Shown here: one piece after another, positions 41,677-50,382 of the stretch
Position numbering within the stretch: the stretch's first letter is position 1
Layout of the letters: each line of letters begins with the position of its first letter
Translations under genes and position numbers: made by a program
Notes under the pieces: generated by a model
The model's input: the letters and a program-made list of their open reading frames with translations, nothing else
Told to the model about the DNA's origin: nothing
Database searches by the model: none
Assembly: GCF_051859125.1 (NCBI RefSeq)
Contig: NZ_JBHYGG010000190.1
Location: forward strand, 1 to 64,000
Direction of reading: 5' to 3'
Length of the DNA: 64,000 nucleotides
Source of the DNA: Gemmata sp051859125
GTDB lineage: Bacteria; Planctomycetota; Planctomycetia; Gemmatales; Gemmataceae

Positions 41677-42507
41677 ATGGGCCGGGCAACCGTACTCGCA
41701 CTCTGTGCGATCAGTGTCCCCGCCGCGGGGTGTGCCGCGGTCCGGGACCGGGCCGGCCGGGTCGAGAACGCGATCGTGTTTCAGCCGGCGGAGTACCCGC
41801 GGGGCGACTGGACCCCGGACCCGCGGGTCGAGGACGCCTGGATCGACTCAACCGGCGGCGTGCGCCTCCACGGGTGGCTCGCCGAACCCGACGACGGGCG
41901 GCCGCGGGCGGTGGTGCTGTTCACCCACGGCAACGGCGGCAACGTCACCACCCGCCGGCACGTCATCGAGCTGTTCCGCGACAAGATGAACGCCACGGTC
42001 CTCGTGTTCGACTACCGCGGGTACGGCCGCAGCGGCGGGCGGGCGACCGAGGCGGGCGTGCTCGACGACGCCCGTGCGGCCCGGCAGTGGCTCGCGGCGC
42101 GGGCCGGCGTCCGCGAGGCCGACGTCGTCGTCGCCGGGCACTCGCTCGGCGGCGGCGTGGCGGTCGACCTCGCGGCCCGCGACGGCGCCCGCGCGCTCAT
42201 CCTGGAGGGCACGTTCACCAACCTCCCGGACGTGGCCGCGAGCTTCGTCCCGTTCCTGCCGGTGCGGGCCGTGATGCAGGCGAGCCTCAACTCGGTCGCC
42301 AAGATCCCGGCGTACCACGGGCCGCTGTTGCAGGTCCACGGCAACGCCGACGAGATCGTGCCGTACCGCCTCGGCCGCAAGCTGTTCGCGGCCGCGAACG
42401 AGCCGAAGCAGTTCGTCACCGTTCTTGGCGGCGACCACAACCACTCCTACACGCCCGAGTACGTCGCGGCGCTGGACCATTTCCTCGCCGCGCTCCCCCG
42501 TCCTTGA
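41677..42507 (+). CDS. Alpha/beta hydrolase, possibly a lipoprotein
   Basis: Encodes 276 residues. The N-terminus MGRATVLALCAISVPAAGCA resembles a lipoprotein signal with Cys19, although the lipobox is poor (AAGC). The hydrolase core has the oxyanion strand VLFTHGNGGNV, DYRGYGRSGG, the nucleophile GHSLGGGVAV and the catalytic Asp near HGNADEIVP with the terminal His in GGDHNHSYT. It resembles the Bem46/YqiA-type serine hydrolases; substrate unknown. GGGGGAC precedes the ATG at 41677. It is followed 58 bases later by dtd. Confidence 0.85.
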   Translation: MGRATVLALCAISVPAAGCAAVRDRAGRVENAIVFQPAEYPRGDWTPDPRVEDAWIDSTGGVRLHGWLAEPDDGRPRAVVLFTHGNGGNVTTRRHVIELFRDKMNATVLVFDYRGYGRSGGRATEAGVLDDARAARQWLAARAGVREADVVVAGHSLGGGVAVDLAARDGARALILEGTFTNLPDVAASFVPFLPVRAVMQASLNSVAKIPAYHGPLLQVHGNADEIVPYRLGRKLFAAANEPKQFVTVLGGDHNHSYTPEYVAALDHFLAALPRP

Positions 42508-42565
42508 CGCTCTCCGGCCCGGCCCGCACACCAGCACGGTCCCTCTCGTCACAAGCGGGGTTCCC

Positions 42566-43009
42566 ATGCGTGCGGTGCTGCAACGGGTCGAGCGGGCGCA
42601 GGTCGCGGTCGGCGGCGCGGTCACCGGCGAGGTCGGGGTCGGGTGGCTGGTGCTGCTCGGGGTCGCGCCCGGCGACACGCAGAAGCAGGTCGACTGGCTC
42701 GCGGACAAGGTCGCGAACCTGCGGGCGTTCGGCGACGCCGACGGGAAGATGAACCTGTCCGTGCAAGACGTGGGCGGGGCGGTGCTGGTGGTGAGCCAGT
42801 TCACGCTCTACGGCGACTGCCTGAAGGGCCGGCGGCCGGGGTTCAGCGGCGCGGCGCAACCGGCGGTCGCCGAGCCGCTGTACGAGGCGTTCGTGAACGC
42901 GCTGCGCTTACTCGGCGTGCCCGTGGCGACCGGGCGGTTCGGGGCCGACATGCGGGTCGAGTTGGTGAACGACGGCCCCGTCACGTTCGTGATCGACGCG
43001 CCGGGGTGA
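42566..43009 (+). CDS. dtd: D-aminoacyl-tRNA deacylase
   Basis: Encodes 147 residues. Dtd removes D-amino acids, and glycine mis-attached to tRNA-Ala, from tRNA. Family traits are MRAVLQRVERAQVAVGG at the N-terminus, the motif SQFTLYGD and the C-terminal FGADMRVELVNDGPVT, which supply the two cross-subunit substrate-gating motifs (SQFTL and NxGPVT). Length is the family norm. ATG start at 42566. It may be co-transcribed with the upstream alpha/beta hydrolase gene. Firm call. Confidence 0.95.
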   Translation: MRAVLQRVERAQVAVGGAVTGEVGVGWLVLLGVAPGDTQKQVDWLADKVANLRAFGDADGKMNLSVQDVGGAVLVVSQFTLYGDCLKGRRPGFSGAAQPAVAEPLYEAFVNALRLLGVPVATGRFGADMRVELVNDGPVTFVIDAPG

Positions 43010-43038
43010 CGGGGCCGCCCGACCGGGCGCGGCTGCGG

Positions 43039-43656
43039 TCACTCCTTCGGCGCGTCCTTCGCGGCGGGCCGGCCGGGGACGTCCAGTTCCTTCACCAGAT
43101 CGGCGACCGCCTTCACCGCGTCGTCCGGCCCGAGGACGAGCAGGTGCTTGCCCAGCGCGATCGCGCGGACGTCGTCGAACTCCAGGGCGTCGATGATCCG
43201 GGCCAGGTCGGACGCGGGGGCGTGCTTCGGGGCGAACCCCTTGAGCGCCTTGAGCGGCGGGAGCGGGTCGCCGTCCTTGCGGTCGAGCACGGCGGCGAGG
43301 TCGGCCGCCACCTGGACCAGGTGCTCCGGCCCGCGGACCACCAGCGCGCCGGTCCGCTCGTCGGGCACCGCGTGCAACTCGGAGTGGAACCGGGTGACGA
43401 CGTCGGCCTTGCCGAACACCACGCCGGGGCGGGGCTCGCCGACCGGCCCCGCGAACGCCGGCGGCTCGACCACCTCGCGGGACGGGAGCAGCGACCCGAG
43501 CGCCAGCTTCACCTCGGCCGGGTCGGCGCGCTCGAGCTTGATGACCCGCACCGCGCTCGGTCTGGTGGGCGCGGCCTTCGGGTCGACGGCAAGAACGGCA
43601 GGGAGGCACAGGAGCGCGGCGGCGACGGCCGCACAGGCGCGAAGGGTGGCGGTCAT
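43039..43656 (-). CDS. Secreted protein with secretin-N-like repeats
   Basis: Encodes 205 residues with a signal peptide (MTATLRACAAVAAALLCLPAVLA). Two beta-alpha repeats of the type VIKLERADPAEVKLALGSLL then ALVVRGPEHLVQVAADLAAVLD and IIDALEFDDVRAIALGKHLL, VLGPDDAVKAVADLVKELDV recall the N1/NolW domains of type II secretion secretins. There is no secretin pore domain, so it is a stand-alone periplasmic protein of unknown role or a partner of a secretin elsewhere. ATG at 43656 opens the signal peptide. Its stop lies 30 bases from dtd on the opposite strand. Confidence 0.6.
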   Translation of the reverse strand: MTATLRACAAVAAALLCLPAVLAVDPKAAPTRPSAVRVIKLERADPAEVKLALGSLLPSREVVEPPAFAGPVGEPRPGVVFGKADVVTRFHSELHAVPDERTGALVVRGPEHLVQVAADLAAVLDRKDGDPLPPLKALKGFAPKHAPASDLARIIDALEFDDVRAIALGKHLLVLGPDDAVKAVADLVKELDVPGRPAAKDAPKE

Positions 43657-43800
43657 TACGGTTCCGGGGACGGGGGCGCGGGTCGGTGCAAGCATTCGAC
43701 GCACCCGGAGCCGAAAAGTTCACCGTGTGTGGGGAGAAGTGGTCCGAGCCCGACGGTAGGTCCGTGCCCACCGGCGGGCGGTCGAGAAGCCCAGATGCCC

Positions 43801-43960
43801 GGCGAGCCGGGAGCGTCACCGACCGGCGGGGCGCGGTCGGCAAGAACTACCGGCGCTGACGCTCCCNNNNNNNNNNCCGGCGCCGGCCCGCGGGGGCCCC
43901 GCCCGCCCCGGGGGGGCGCCGCCACACTACACCCGGGGCGCCCCCCGCCCCCGGCTCGCC
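43801..43960. repeat. Palindrome of the gagccgggagcg family interrupted by an assembly gap
   Basis: The left arm starts at 43801 (ggcgagccgggagcgtcacc) and the right end at 43949-43960 is ccccggctcgcc. Between them gcgctgacgctccc stops exactly at the ten N at 43867. This is the same family and the same gap context as 24499-24657. Confidence 0.78.
43867..43876. other. Assembly gap (10 N)
   Basis: Ten undetermined bases inside a palindrome; the real length is unknown. Confidence 0.95.
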
Positions 43961-44005
43961 ACGGTTCCTGGCGCACTCGTGTCGCCGGGACCGCCCTCAA
44001 CATCG

Positions 44006-44716
44006 TCACTTCCCGTCGGCCTCGTCCTCGCGGAACCGGTACCCGACGCCGCGGACGGTCTCGATCAGTTCGCCCTCGCCGCCGGCCTGGACGAGCTTCT
44101 GCCGGAGCGTCTTGATGTGGACGTCGATGGTCCGCTCCAGCACGATCGACCCCTCGCCGATGGCCGAGTCCATGAGCTGGTGCCGGCTGAACGCGCGGCC
44201 CGGCTGGCGGACCAGCGTTTCGAGCAGGCGGAACTCGGTCGGGGTCAGGTCCAGAGTCTCGCCCTGGAAGGTGACGCGGTGGCGGATGCGGTCGATCTTG
44301 ACCCCGTGGTACTCGGCCACGTCGCCGGGCTCGCCGGACCCCTGGACCCGCCGCAGGAGCGCCTTCACCTTGGCCAGCAGCACCTTGTTGTTGAACGGCT
44401 TGGGGACGTAGTCGTCGGCCCCGAGCGAGTACCCGACGACCTGGTCGGTCTCCTCCGACTTGGCCGTGAGCATGATGATCGGGATCTCGCGGGTCCGCTC
44501 CCCGGCCCGCAGCTCGCGGCACACGTCGAGCCCGTTCATCCCCGGGAGCATGATGTCGAGCAGCACCACGTCCGGGAGGATCGTCTGGGCCTTGCGGAGC
44601 CCCTCGGTGCCGGTCTCGGCGACGTGCGTCTCGTACCCTTCCTTGTTGAAGTACCACGACAGGGACTGCGTGAGCCCCCGTTCGTCCTCGACGATCAGAA
44701 TGCGAGGCTGGGCCAT
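44006..44716 (-). CDS. OmpR/PhoB-family response regulator
   Basis: Encodes 236 residues. The receiver domain has the acidic pocket Glu10-Asp11, phosphoacceptor Asp54 (VVLLDIMLPG), Thr84 (IMLTAKSEE) and Lys106 (VPKPF). The C-terminal winged-helix DNA-binding domain includes LTPTEFRLLETLVRQPGRAF, SIVLERTIDVHIKTLRQKL and ETVRGVGYRF. The pattern fits PhoB/PhoP-like transcription factors. No histidine kinase is adjacent, so it is an orphan here. ATG at 44716 is the start used; 18 codons farther upstream lies another in-frame ATG without conserved sequence. Confidence 0.92.
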   Translation of the reverse strand: MAQPRILIVEDERGLTQSLSWYFNKEGYETHVAETGTEGLRKAQTILPDVVLLDIMLPGMNGLDVCRELRAGERTREIPIIMLTAKSEETDQVVGYSLGADDYVPKPFNNKVLLAKVKALLRRVQGSGEPGDVAEYHGVKIDRIRHRVTFQGETLDLTPTEFRLLETLVRQPGRAFSRHQLMDSAIGEGSIVLERTIDVHIKTLRQKLVQAGGEGELIETVRGVGYRFREDEADGK

Positions 44717-45067
44717 GGAAGCGTCCCTCGTGGGGAGTGGGGCGGCGGGCAGCGTGGCCGTCGGGCTCATGTGGTCCTCAGTGGGAGAGCGGCACCGGCC
44801 GGCCGCTCCGTCGGCCCCATACCGCCAGTGTACCGGCGAATCCGGGTGCGGGTGCGCCCCGCGGCACGGTTCGTTGTAAGCCCGCTGTGTGAAGAACCCG
44901 CGAAGGGCGCGTGAAGTGCTGTGGGGGCGGCGTGCTCAGCGCTCACAACCCGGGGTTGAAACCCCGGGCTATGCTCGGTGACCCCGTTGGGGTCACATCG
45001 GTTTCGGACCCCGAAGGGGTCACCGGACATAGCCCGGGGTTTCAACCCCGGGCACTTTGCGGGCGCA
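44717..45067. other. Spacer upstream of the response regulator
   Basis: This 351-bp region separates the regulator from the tandem WD40 gene. It contains the palindrome at 44949-45052 and otherwise no recognised gene. The response-regulator promoter should be here but I cannot place it. Confidence 0.4.
44949..45052. repeat. Intergenic palindrome, cccggggttgaaacccc family
   Basis: Arms at 44949-44985 and 45016-45052 pair over 37 bases with few mismatches (cccggggttgaaaccccggg...). Inside each arm is a smaller palindrome, so the element can fold as two small hairpins or one large one. The element at 16051-16170 is a diverged relative. Confidence 0.87.
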
Positions 45068-46399
45068 TCACCGCCGCACCCGCTCCAGGGCGCGGCGGGC
45101 CTCCTGCGTGCGCCACGCGGCCGCGTGCCCCCCGGCGAGGTACGCCAGGAACGCGCGGGCCTCGGCCGTGCCGAGCGCTTCCAGCAGTTCGACGGCGCGT
45201 GAGTCGGCGAGGCGGGCGGCGGGGGTCGAGTCCGGCGCGTCGGCGGCGCGGACCCGCACCCGGGCGGTCGCGACCGCCGCGTCCGGTTCGACCGCGAGCC
45301 GGGCCATCGCGAGGTAGGCGTCCGGCGCGGGGCCAGTACACATCGTCGCCCACAGCTTCGCGGCGCTCGTCTCCTGTCGCACGGCCCGCGAGAGCGGGAC
45401 CGCTTGCGGTCGCACGTCCCACACGAGCACGGTGTGGTCCCCGCCCGCGGTCAGCAGCCGCTCGCCGTCCGGGGTGAACGCCAGCGCCCGACACGCCGAC
45501 CCGTGGCCCCGGAGTTCGCGGCGGAACCCCTGCGTGTGCCGCTCGAACAGCGCGACGGTCCCGTCGGCGTACCCCACTGCGAACGCGGCCCCGGTCGGCG
45601 AGAACGCGAGTGTCACCCCGCACCACGCGAGCCGCTCGGCGTCCGTCGGCACGGGCGGCGGCGGGGGCGTGTCGGGCACCCGTTCCAGGCCCGCGACCAC
45701 GTCCCACACGCGCACGTGCCCGACTTCCGTGGCGAGGACTACGGCCGTGCTGTCCGGCGTGAACTCGACCGGCCCGGGGTGGCGGAACCCGCGGAGTTCG
45801 CGGCCGGTCGTGAGGCTCCAGACGCGGATCGTGCCGTCTTCGCCGACCGTCGCGGCGCGCGAGCCGTCGGGGGCGACGCGGATCGCGCACACGGGGGCGA
45901 GGTGCCCGCGGGGCTCGGACGCGGCGCGGAACGTCTCGCCGTCCCAGACGCGCACGAGCCCGGTTGCGCTGGCAGTGGCGAGGCGCGAGCCGTCGGGCGA
46001 ACCCGCCACGGCGGTCACCCGGCCGGAGTGCCCGGCGAGTTGTGCGAGCTGGCGGCCGGTCGCGGCGTCCCACACGCGGCCCGCGGTGCCCGGCCCAGCG
46101 GTCAGCATACGAGTGCCGCCGACGCGCACGCTCGGGACCGCCCCGGCCCCGAGTTCCGGCGGCGGGGGGAACGGGTTGTCGCGGGGGAACCCGGTGGCCG
46201 CGTCCCACGCGACGGGCCGCACCGTGCCGTCGGGCCGCGCGACCCAGCCGGCGAGCGTCGCGCCGTCGGGGGTGAACCGCAGGTTCCGCACCTCGCCGGG
46301 CGCGCGGAACCGCAGGTCGCCGAGGCGGAGCACGGCCCCGGGGGGCAGGTCCGCGAGCGAACCGACGAACGCGAGTAGTGCGAGTGCGGGACCGAGCAT
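45068..46399 (-). CDS. Secreted WD40-repeat protein
   Basis: Encodes 443 residues. The signal peptide MLGPALALLAFVGSLADLPPG leads to five or six WD40 blades, for example VTAVAGSPDGSRLATASATG, VRVWDGETFRAAS, IRVAPDGSRAATVGEDGTIR, LAFTPDGERLLTAGGDHTVL and WDVRP. The C-terminal helical part (LADSRAVELLEALGTAEARAFL) resembles the tail common to planctomycete WD40 proteins linked to degenerate kinase-like systems. A protein-interaction role in the periplasm is inferred. ATG at 46399 starts the signal peptide; a longer reading would run across a palindrome. Confidence 0.82.
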   Translation of the reverse strand: MLGPALALLAFVGSLADLPPGAVLRLGDLRFRAPGEVRNLRFTPDGATLAGWVARPDGTVRPVAWDAATGFPRDNPFPPPPELGAGAVPSVRVGGTRMLTAGPGTAGRVWDAATGRQLAQLAGHSGRVTAVAGSPDGSRLATASATGLVRVWDGETFRAASEPRGHLAPVCAIRVAPDGSRAATVGEDGTIRVWSLTTGRELRGFRHPGPVEFTPDSTAVVLATEVGHVRVWDVVAGLERVPDTPPPPPVPTDAERLAWCGVTLAFSPTGAAFAVGYADGTVALFERHTQGFRRELRGHGSACRALAFTPDGERLLTAGGDHTVLVWDVRPQAVPLSRAVRQETSAAKLWATMCTGPAPDAYLAMARLAVEPDAAVATARVRVRAADAPDSTPAARLADSRAVELLEALGTAEARAFLAYLAGGHAAAWRTQEARRALERVRR

Positions 46400-46498
46400 C
46401 GGCGGCCTTCCGGCGGGTCCGTCGGGCGGCCGGGAGAATACCAACCCGCCCGCCGCGCCGCGAGCCGAATCGGCCGGCCGCGAGGCGCGTGACGCTGG

Positions 46499-46538
46499 AT
46501 TTGGCGAGCGGGGGACGTGAGTCCCCCGCTCGCCCAAA
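46499..46538. repeat. Intergenic palindrome, ggcgagcggggg family (copy 3 of 4)
   Basis: Forms a compact hairpin: ttggcgagcgggggacgtga followed directly by its complement ending in cgctcgcccaaa. The loop is a few bases. It lies between divergent genes, so a terminator role is excluded for at least this copy. Confidence 0.9.
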
Positions 46539-46651
46539 TCAAGGCGCTCAGTTTTCATCTCTCGGGCCGTTGTTCTCGGCCGGGCGGCGGTTCACAATGG
46601 GTGATTCTGCTGCTGCCACCCGCACCACGGACCCGCCCGGAGCCGCACCAC

Positions 46652-48202
46652 ATGCCGCGTCCCGCCTTCGCTGCCGCCGCGTTCCTCGGCCTCGCGCTCG
46701 CACTGTCGCCCACCCCGACCCGGTCTGCCGAACTCGCCCCCGCGCCCCGCAGTTCCCCCGCCGCGATCGACGCGCTGCTGCTCGCCGAGGTCAAGGAACG
46801 GTCGGAGGTGATGAAGAACCTCCAGTACATGTCCGACGTGATCGGCCCGCGGCTCACCGGGTCGAAGAACCTCGAACGCGCCAACAACTGGACCGCCGAG
46901 AAGATGAAGGCGTACGGCCTCGAAAACGTCCGGCTCGAGCCGTGGGAGATCCCGGTCGGCTGGGAGCGGGGCAAGGCGACCATGAGGCTCGTCGACCCCG
47001 ACAACGGCCGCGACCTCGCCATCGCGTCGTTCGGGTGGACCCCCGGCACCGGGGGCAAGAAGACCGGCAAGGTCGTCGTGCTGACCGCACGCACCAAGGC
47101 CGACCTCGACGCCCACCGCGGCAAGCTCAAGAACGCGACGGTGCTGCTGTCGGCCCCCAAGGAGGTGAAGCCGATTTCCGACCTCAACTACCCCGCACCG
47201 GCCGGCCCGTCGGCCGGTCAGCCGAAGAAGGACGAGCCCAAGCTCCCCAACACGAAGAGCAGCGCCGACCAAAAGGCCGAGCCGGCGCCCGCCAGCGCCG
47301 ACCTGCGGCAGCCGGGGCTGGAGGCGGTCACCGAGTTCCTGAAGGCCGAGGGGGCGGCGTGCGTGTGCGTGGACGCCGCGAAGCCGCACGGGCTACTCGT
47401 CACCACCGGGAGCTGGCCGACCGACCGGGCCGCGGCCGAGGCGCGGCTCCCGCGGGTATTCATGGCGCACGAGCACTACGCACTGTTGCACCGCCTCGCG
47501 AGCCGGCCCGATTCCACGACGAAGGTGGAGGTCGAGATCAGCAACACGTTCATCCCGGGGCCGGTCACGGTCTACAACACGATCGGCGAGGTCACCGGCA
47601 GCGACAAGCCCGACGAGTTCGTCGTGGTCGGCGCGCACCTCGACTCGTGGGAGCTCGCGAGCGGCACGACCGACAACGCGACCGGAAGCTGCGTGGTCCT
47701 GGAGATCGCGCGCACTGTGGCGGCGTTGGCCAAAGCTGGAGAGCGGCCGCGGCGCACGATCCGGTTCGTGCTGTTCACCGGAGAGGAGCAGGGGCTGCAC
47801 GGGTCGAAGAAGTACTGCGAGCGGCACAAGGACGAACTCGTGCGGCACTCGGCGGCGCTGGTCCACGACACGGGCACGGGGAAGGTCCACGGGTTCGGGC
47901 TGCACGGCCGCACCGCCGTCCGCGAGGTGCTCGAACCGCAGTTGGAGGCGCTGACGAAGGTGGACGGGTGGAAGGGGCTGGACATGCGGGGCATGGGCGG
48001 CACCGACCACCTGTCGTTCCACACCGCGGGCGTGCCCGGGTTCGCGTGCCTGCAAGACATCGACGAGTACCGGCTGACGCACCACACGCAGAGCGACACG
48101 TTCGACAAGGCCAAGGGGCCGAACCTCGTCCAGGGCGCACAGGTCCTGAGCGTCGCCGTCGTCCGCATCGCGAACCTGCCCGAACTGCTCCCGCGGAAGT
48201 GA
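46652..48202 (+). CDS. Secreted M28-family zinc peptidase
   Basis: Encodes 516 residues. The signal peptide MPRPAFAAAAFLGLALALSP is followed by the RLTGSKNLERANNWTAEKMK segment typical of M28 peptidases and a protease-associated insert (about residues 130-230). Zinc ligands are recognisable: His/Asp in GAHLDSWELA, Asp in TTDNATGSC, the general-base Glu pair in LFTGEEQGL and a late His in LTHHTQSDT. Aminopeptidase or carboxypeptidase activity in the periplasm is expected. The insert at about residues 165-215 is Pro/Ser/Lys-rich and linker-like. ATG at 46652 opens the signal peptide. Confidence 0.9.
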   Translation: MPRPAFAAAAFLGLALALSPTPTRSAELAPAPRSSPAAIDALLLAEVKERSEVMKNLQYMSDVIGPRLTGSKNLERANNWTAEKMKAYGLENVRLEPWEIPVGWERGKATMRLVDPDNGRDLAIASFGWTPGTGGKKTGKVVVLTARTKADLDAHRGKLKNATVLLSAPKEVKPISDLNYPAPAGPSAGQPKKDEPKLPNTKSSADQKAEPAPASADLRQPGLEAVTEFLKAEGAACVCVDAAKPHGLLVTTGSWPTDRAAAEARLPRVFMAHEHYALLHRLASRPDSTTKVEVEISNTFIPGPVTVYNTIGEVTGSDKPDEFVVVGAHLDSWELASGTTDNATGSCVVLEIARTVAALAKAGERPRRTIRFVLFTGEEQGLHGSKKYCERHKDELVRHSAALVHDTGTGKVHGFGLHGRTAVREVLEPQLEALTKVDGWKGLDMRGMGGTDHLSFHTAGVPGFACLQDIDEYRLTHHTQSDTFDKAKGPNLVQGAQVLSVAVVRIANLPELLPRK

Positions 48203-48261
48203 GCGATGAACCGAGCGTGAAACAGGTGGGCTCGCGTGATTGGTGCGCGGTTCATGTGGCC

Positions 48262-48440
48262 CCCCTCACCCGCGACTCGAAGACTCGTCGCGACCTCTCC
48301 CCGTAGGAACGGGGCGAGGTGGGGCTCACCGGGCTTCTCACCAGCGCCGCGGGTGGGGTTGCTCCGGCGGAGGCCAGCCGCCCCCACCTCGCCCCGTTCC
48401 TACGGGGCGAGGTCGCCGCGCTTCGCGGCGGGTGAGGGGG
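48262..48440. repeat. Long intergenic palindrome ccctcacccgcg...gggtgaggg
   Basis: The left arm spans about 48262-48324 and the right arm 48381-48440. The best-matching core is ctccccgtaggaacggggcg with cgccccgttcctacggggcg. Here the pyrimidine-rich end comes first, unlike most other palindromes in the window. The arms themselves contain small palindromes (ccccgttcctacgggg). Confidence 0.82.
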
Positions 48441-48501
48441 AACCACGAAGGATGTTCTCAACTACGCGACCCCGTTCCGCTACTCGTTCTGAGTGCCCGC
48501 G

Positions 48502-49155
48502 ATGCCCCTACTCACCGAGCCGTACACGGAGCAGGTCGCGGTGTGGCCCAGGCAGGGGCGGCACGTCCTCGCGCAGTTCGACGACGACACCGTCATCGTC
48601 TACCAGGCGTACGCACCGGCCATTGGGCGGCACGCGGCCGCGCACGGCACGTTCGGCGGCGACTTCAGCTACGACCGCATGAGCTGGGTGAAGCCGAACT
48701 TCCTCTGGATGATGTACCGCTCCGGGTGGGGCACCAAGGAGAACCAGGAGGTCACGCTCGCCCTCCGCGTCCGCCGCACGTTCTTCGACTCGCTCCTCGC
48801 GGCGGCCGTGCCGTCGTCGTGGGACCGGGAGCAGTTCGCCACGCAAGAGGAGTGGTCGCGGGCCGTCGGCCGGTCGGCGGTGCGGTTGCAGTGGGACCCG
48901 GACCACCACCCGTCCGGCGCGAAACTCGACCGGCGGGCGATCCAGTTGGGTCTCCGCGGCGACGTACTGGAAGCGTTCGGCCGCCGCGAGTTAGTGGAAG
49001 TGATTGACCTCTCCGACTTCGTCGCCGAGCAGCGCGAGCGCCTGAAGTCCGCCGGCGTGCGAGCGCTCGAGACGCCCCGCGAGCGCGTGTACCGCCCCGC
49101 CGACCCCGCGACCGCCGCCCGCTTGCGACTGGACGGGGACGAGCCGCGGCCGTGA
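48502..49155 (+). CDS. DUF4291-family protein
   Basis: Encodes 217 residues matching DUF4291, a family without known activity found widely in bacteria and some fungi. The most conserved run is YQAYAPAIGRHAAAHGTFGG followed by SYDRMSWVKPNFLWMMYRSG and WGTKENQEVTLALRV. Asp/Glu/Trp clusters here may form an active pocket. An upstream GTG at 48493 (three codons earlier) is equally possible; both lie without a clear Shine-Dalgarno sequence. It is cytoplasmic by lack of signal or membrane segments. Confidence 0.88.
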   Translation: MPLLTEPYTEQVAVWPRQGRHVLAQFDDDTVIVYQAYAPAIGRHAAAHGTFGGDFSYDRMSWVKPNFLWMMYRSGWGTKENQEVTLALRVRRTFFDSLLAAAVPSSWDREQFATQEEWSRAVGRSAVRLQWDPDHHPSGAKLDRRAIQLGLRGDVLEAFGRRELVEVIDLSDFVAEQRERLKSAGVRALETPRERVYRPADPATAARLRLDGDEPRP

Positions 49156-49288
49156 GCGGCACGCGGCGACCCGGGGCCGCGGCTCTCATCAATTTCTCCC
49201 CGCACTTCTCTGGACCGCGCCGCCCGCACGGTCGATACTTGAGGAAGAGACGCGCCCGCCCGCGCAGTTCCCGAACCGGAGTCGTGCC

Positions 49289-50131
49289 GTGCGATACCTG
49301 AACCGCCTCGTCTGGGCCGTGGCCGCCGTTGTCGCGTCCGCATCGGCCGCGGCCGCCCAGCAGGGGTCGGTCACGACCGGCGGCGGGGGCTCGCTCGGGA
49401 GCCTCGGCGGCACCGGCGGGCTGGCCGGCGGCCTCGGTGGTGGGACCGGGGGCGGCGGGGGTGCCGGCGGCGGGGGCTCGCTCGGGGGCGACCTCGGCGG
49501 TGCCCAGCTCCAGACGATGCAACCGGCCCCGACCCTGGCGCCGCCGTCCGGCCAGAACACCAGCTCGCTCGACCCGACCAACTTCCTGTCCGGGTACTAC
49601 GCCAACCCGTACTACCAGGGTCTCATCAGCTCGCAGGTGAACCAGGCCCCGGGCGGGTTCGGTCAGATCCTCATGGGGACCGGCGGCAGCGGCGCACGCG
49701 GCACCAACCGCACCAACCTCGGGGCCGGCGGCGGAATGGCGACCACGAGCCGGGCGACCGGGGCCGGTGGCCGTGCGGGGGGCGGGCTCGGCGGGACCGC
49801 GGCCAGCAGCAACTACGGCGTCATGGTGCCGATGCCGGTGCAGCTCACCTACGCCGCGGTCGCCGACTTCAGCGCCCCGTCCGTCGCCGCCCCGCAGCTC
49901 CAGTCCGACCTCTCCGCGATGGTCCAGCGGTCGCTCGGCACGCTCTCGAACCCCGCCGGGGTTCAGGTGCTCACCACCGCCGACAACAACGTCGTCCTCC
50001 GCGGCGCCGTCCGCGACGCCCGCGAGGCCCGGCTCGTCGAGGGCATGGTCCGCCTCACCCCCGGCGTCGCTTACATCAAGAACGAACTGACCTTTCCGGG
50101 CGCTGTGCCGCTGCCCGCCCCGCGGCCGTGA
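49289..50131 (+). CDS. Secreted Gly-rich protein with C-terminal BON domain
   Basis: Encodes 280 residues. The start is GTG at 49289 (GGAG eight bases upstream) and opens the signal peptide RYLNRLVWAVAAVVASASAA. Residues 25-75 are a Gly/Ser low-complexity run. After a spacer, residues about 205-265 form a BON domain (QSDLSAMVQRSLGTLSNPAG, VQVLTTADNNVVLRGAVRDA, REARLVEGMVRLTPGVAYIK), a fold that binds phospholipids or periplasmic partners as in OsmY. The flexible Gly-rich part suggests an envelope tether. Confidence 0.78.
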   Translation: MRYLNRLVWAVAAVVASASAAAAQQGSVTTGGGGSLGSLGGTGGLAGGLGGGTGGGGGAGGGGSLGGDLGGAQLQTMQPAPTLAPPSGQNTSSLDPTNFLSGYYANPYYQGLISSQVNQAPGGFGQILMGTGGSGARGTNRTNLGAGGGMATTSRATGAGGRAGGGLGGTAASSNYGVMVPMPVQLTYAAVADFSAPSVAAPQLQSDLSAMVQRSLGTLSNPAGVQVLTTADNNVVLRGAVRDAREARLVEGMVRLTPGVAYIKNELTFPGAVPLPAPRP

Positions 50132-50172
50132 GCGCAGACGGCAGCAGGGGGAAAGGCGAAGACAAAAAACAA

Positions 50173-50291
50173 GGCACGGGCACGCACGCGGGCACGGTCA
50201 AGACCTGACGCGCGATGGCCCACCCGTGCTGAGACCGGCACGGCGCGTCCGGGCTGCCAGTCTCCTCCGTGCCCGCGTGCGTGCCCGTGCC
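50173..50291. repeat. Intergenic palindrome, gggcacg family
   Basis: Arms at 50173-50197 and 50267-50291 are perfect 25-bp complements (ggcacgggcacgcacgcggg...). The right arm continues into cccgattggctttcccc, a word also found after the 11346 and 58700 copies. Confidence 0.88.
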
Positions 50292-50382
50292 CGATTGGCT
50301 TTCCCCTCTCCTGCCGGCCCGCCCCTCACCCCCCGTCGCCGTACAATACCTGCGGATCGCTCCACCAACCGCAGGAACCCTA

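Larger units (their letters stand above)
43657..44005. other. Gap-bearing intergenic region
   Basis: This 349-bp spacer holds no gene. It is largely the gagccgggagcg palindrome with the second N-gap at 43867-43876. The bases right of the gap are an extreme G/C-run region (ccggcgccggcccgcggggg), whose true length may be misestimated. Confidence 0.5.
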
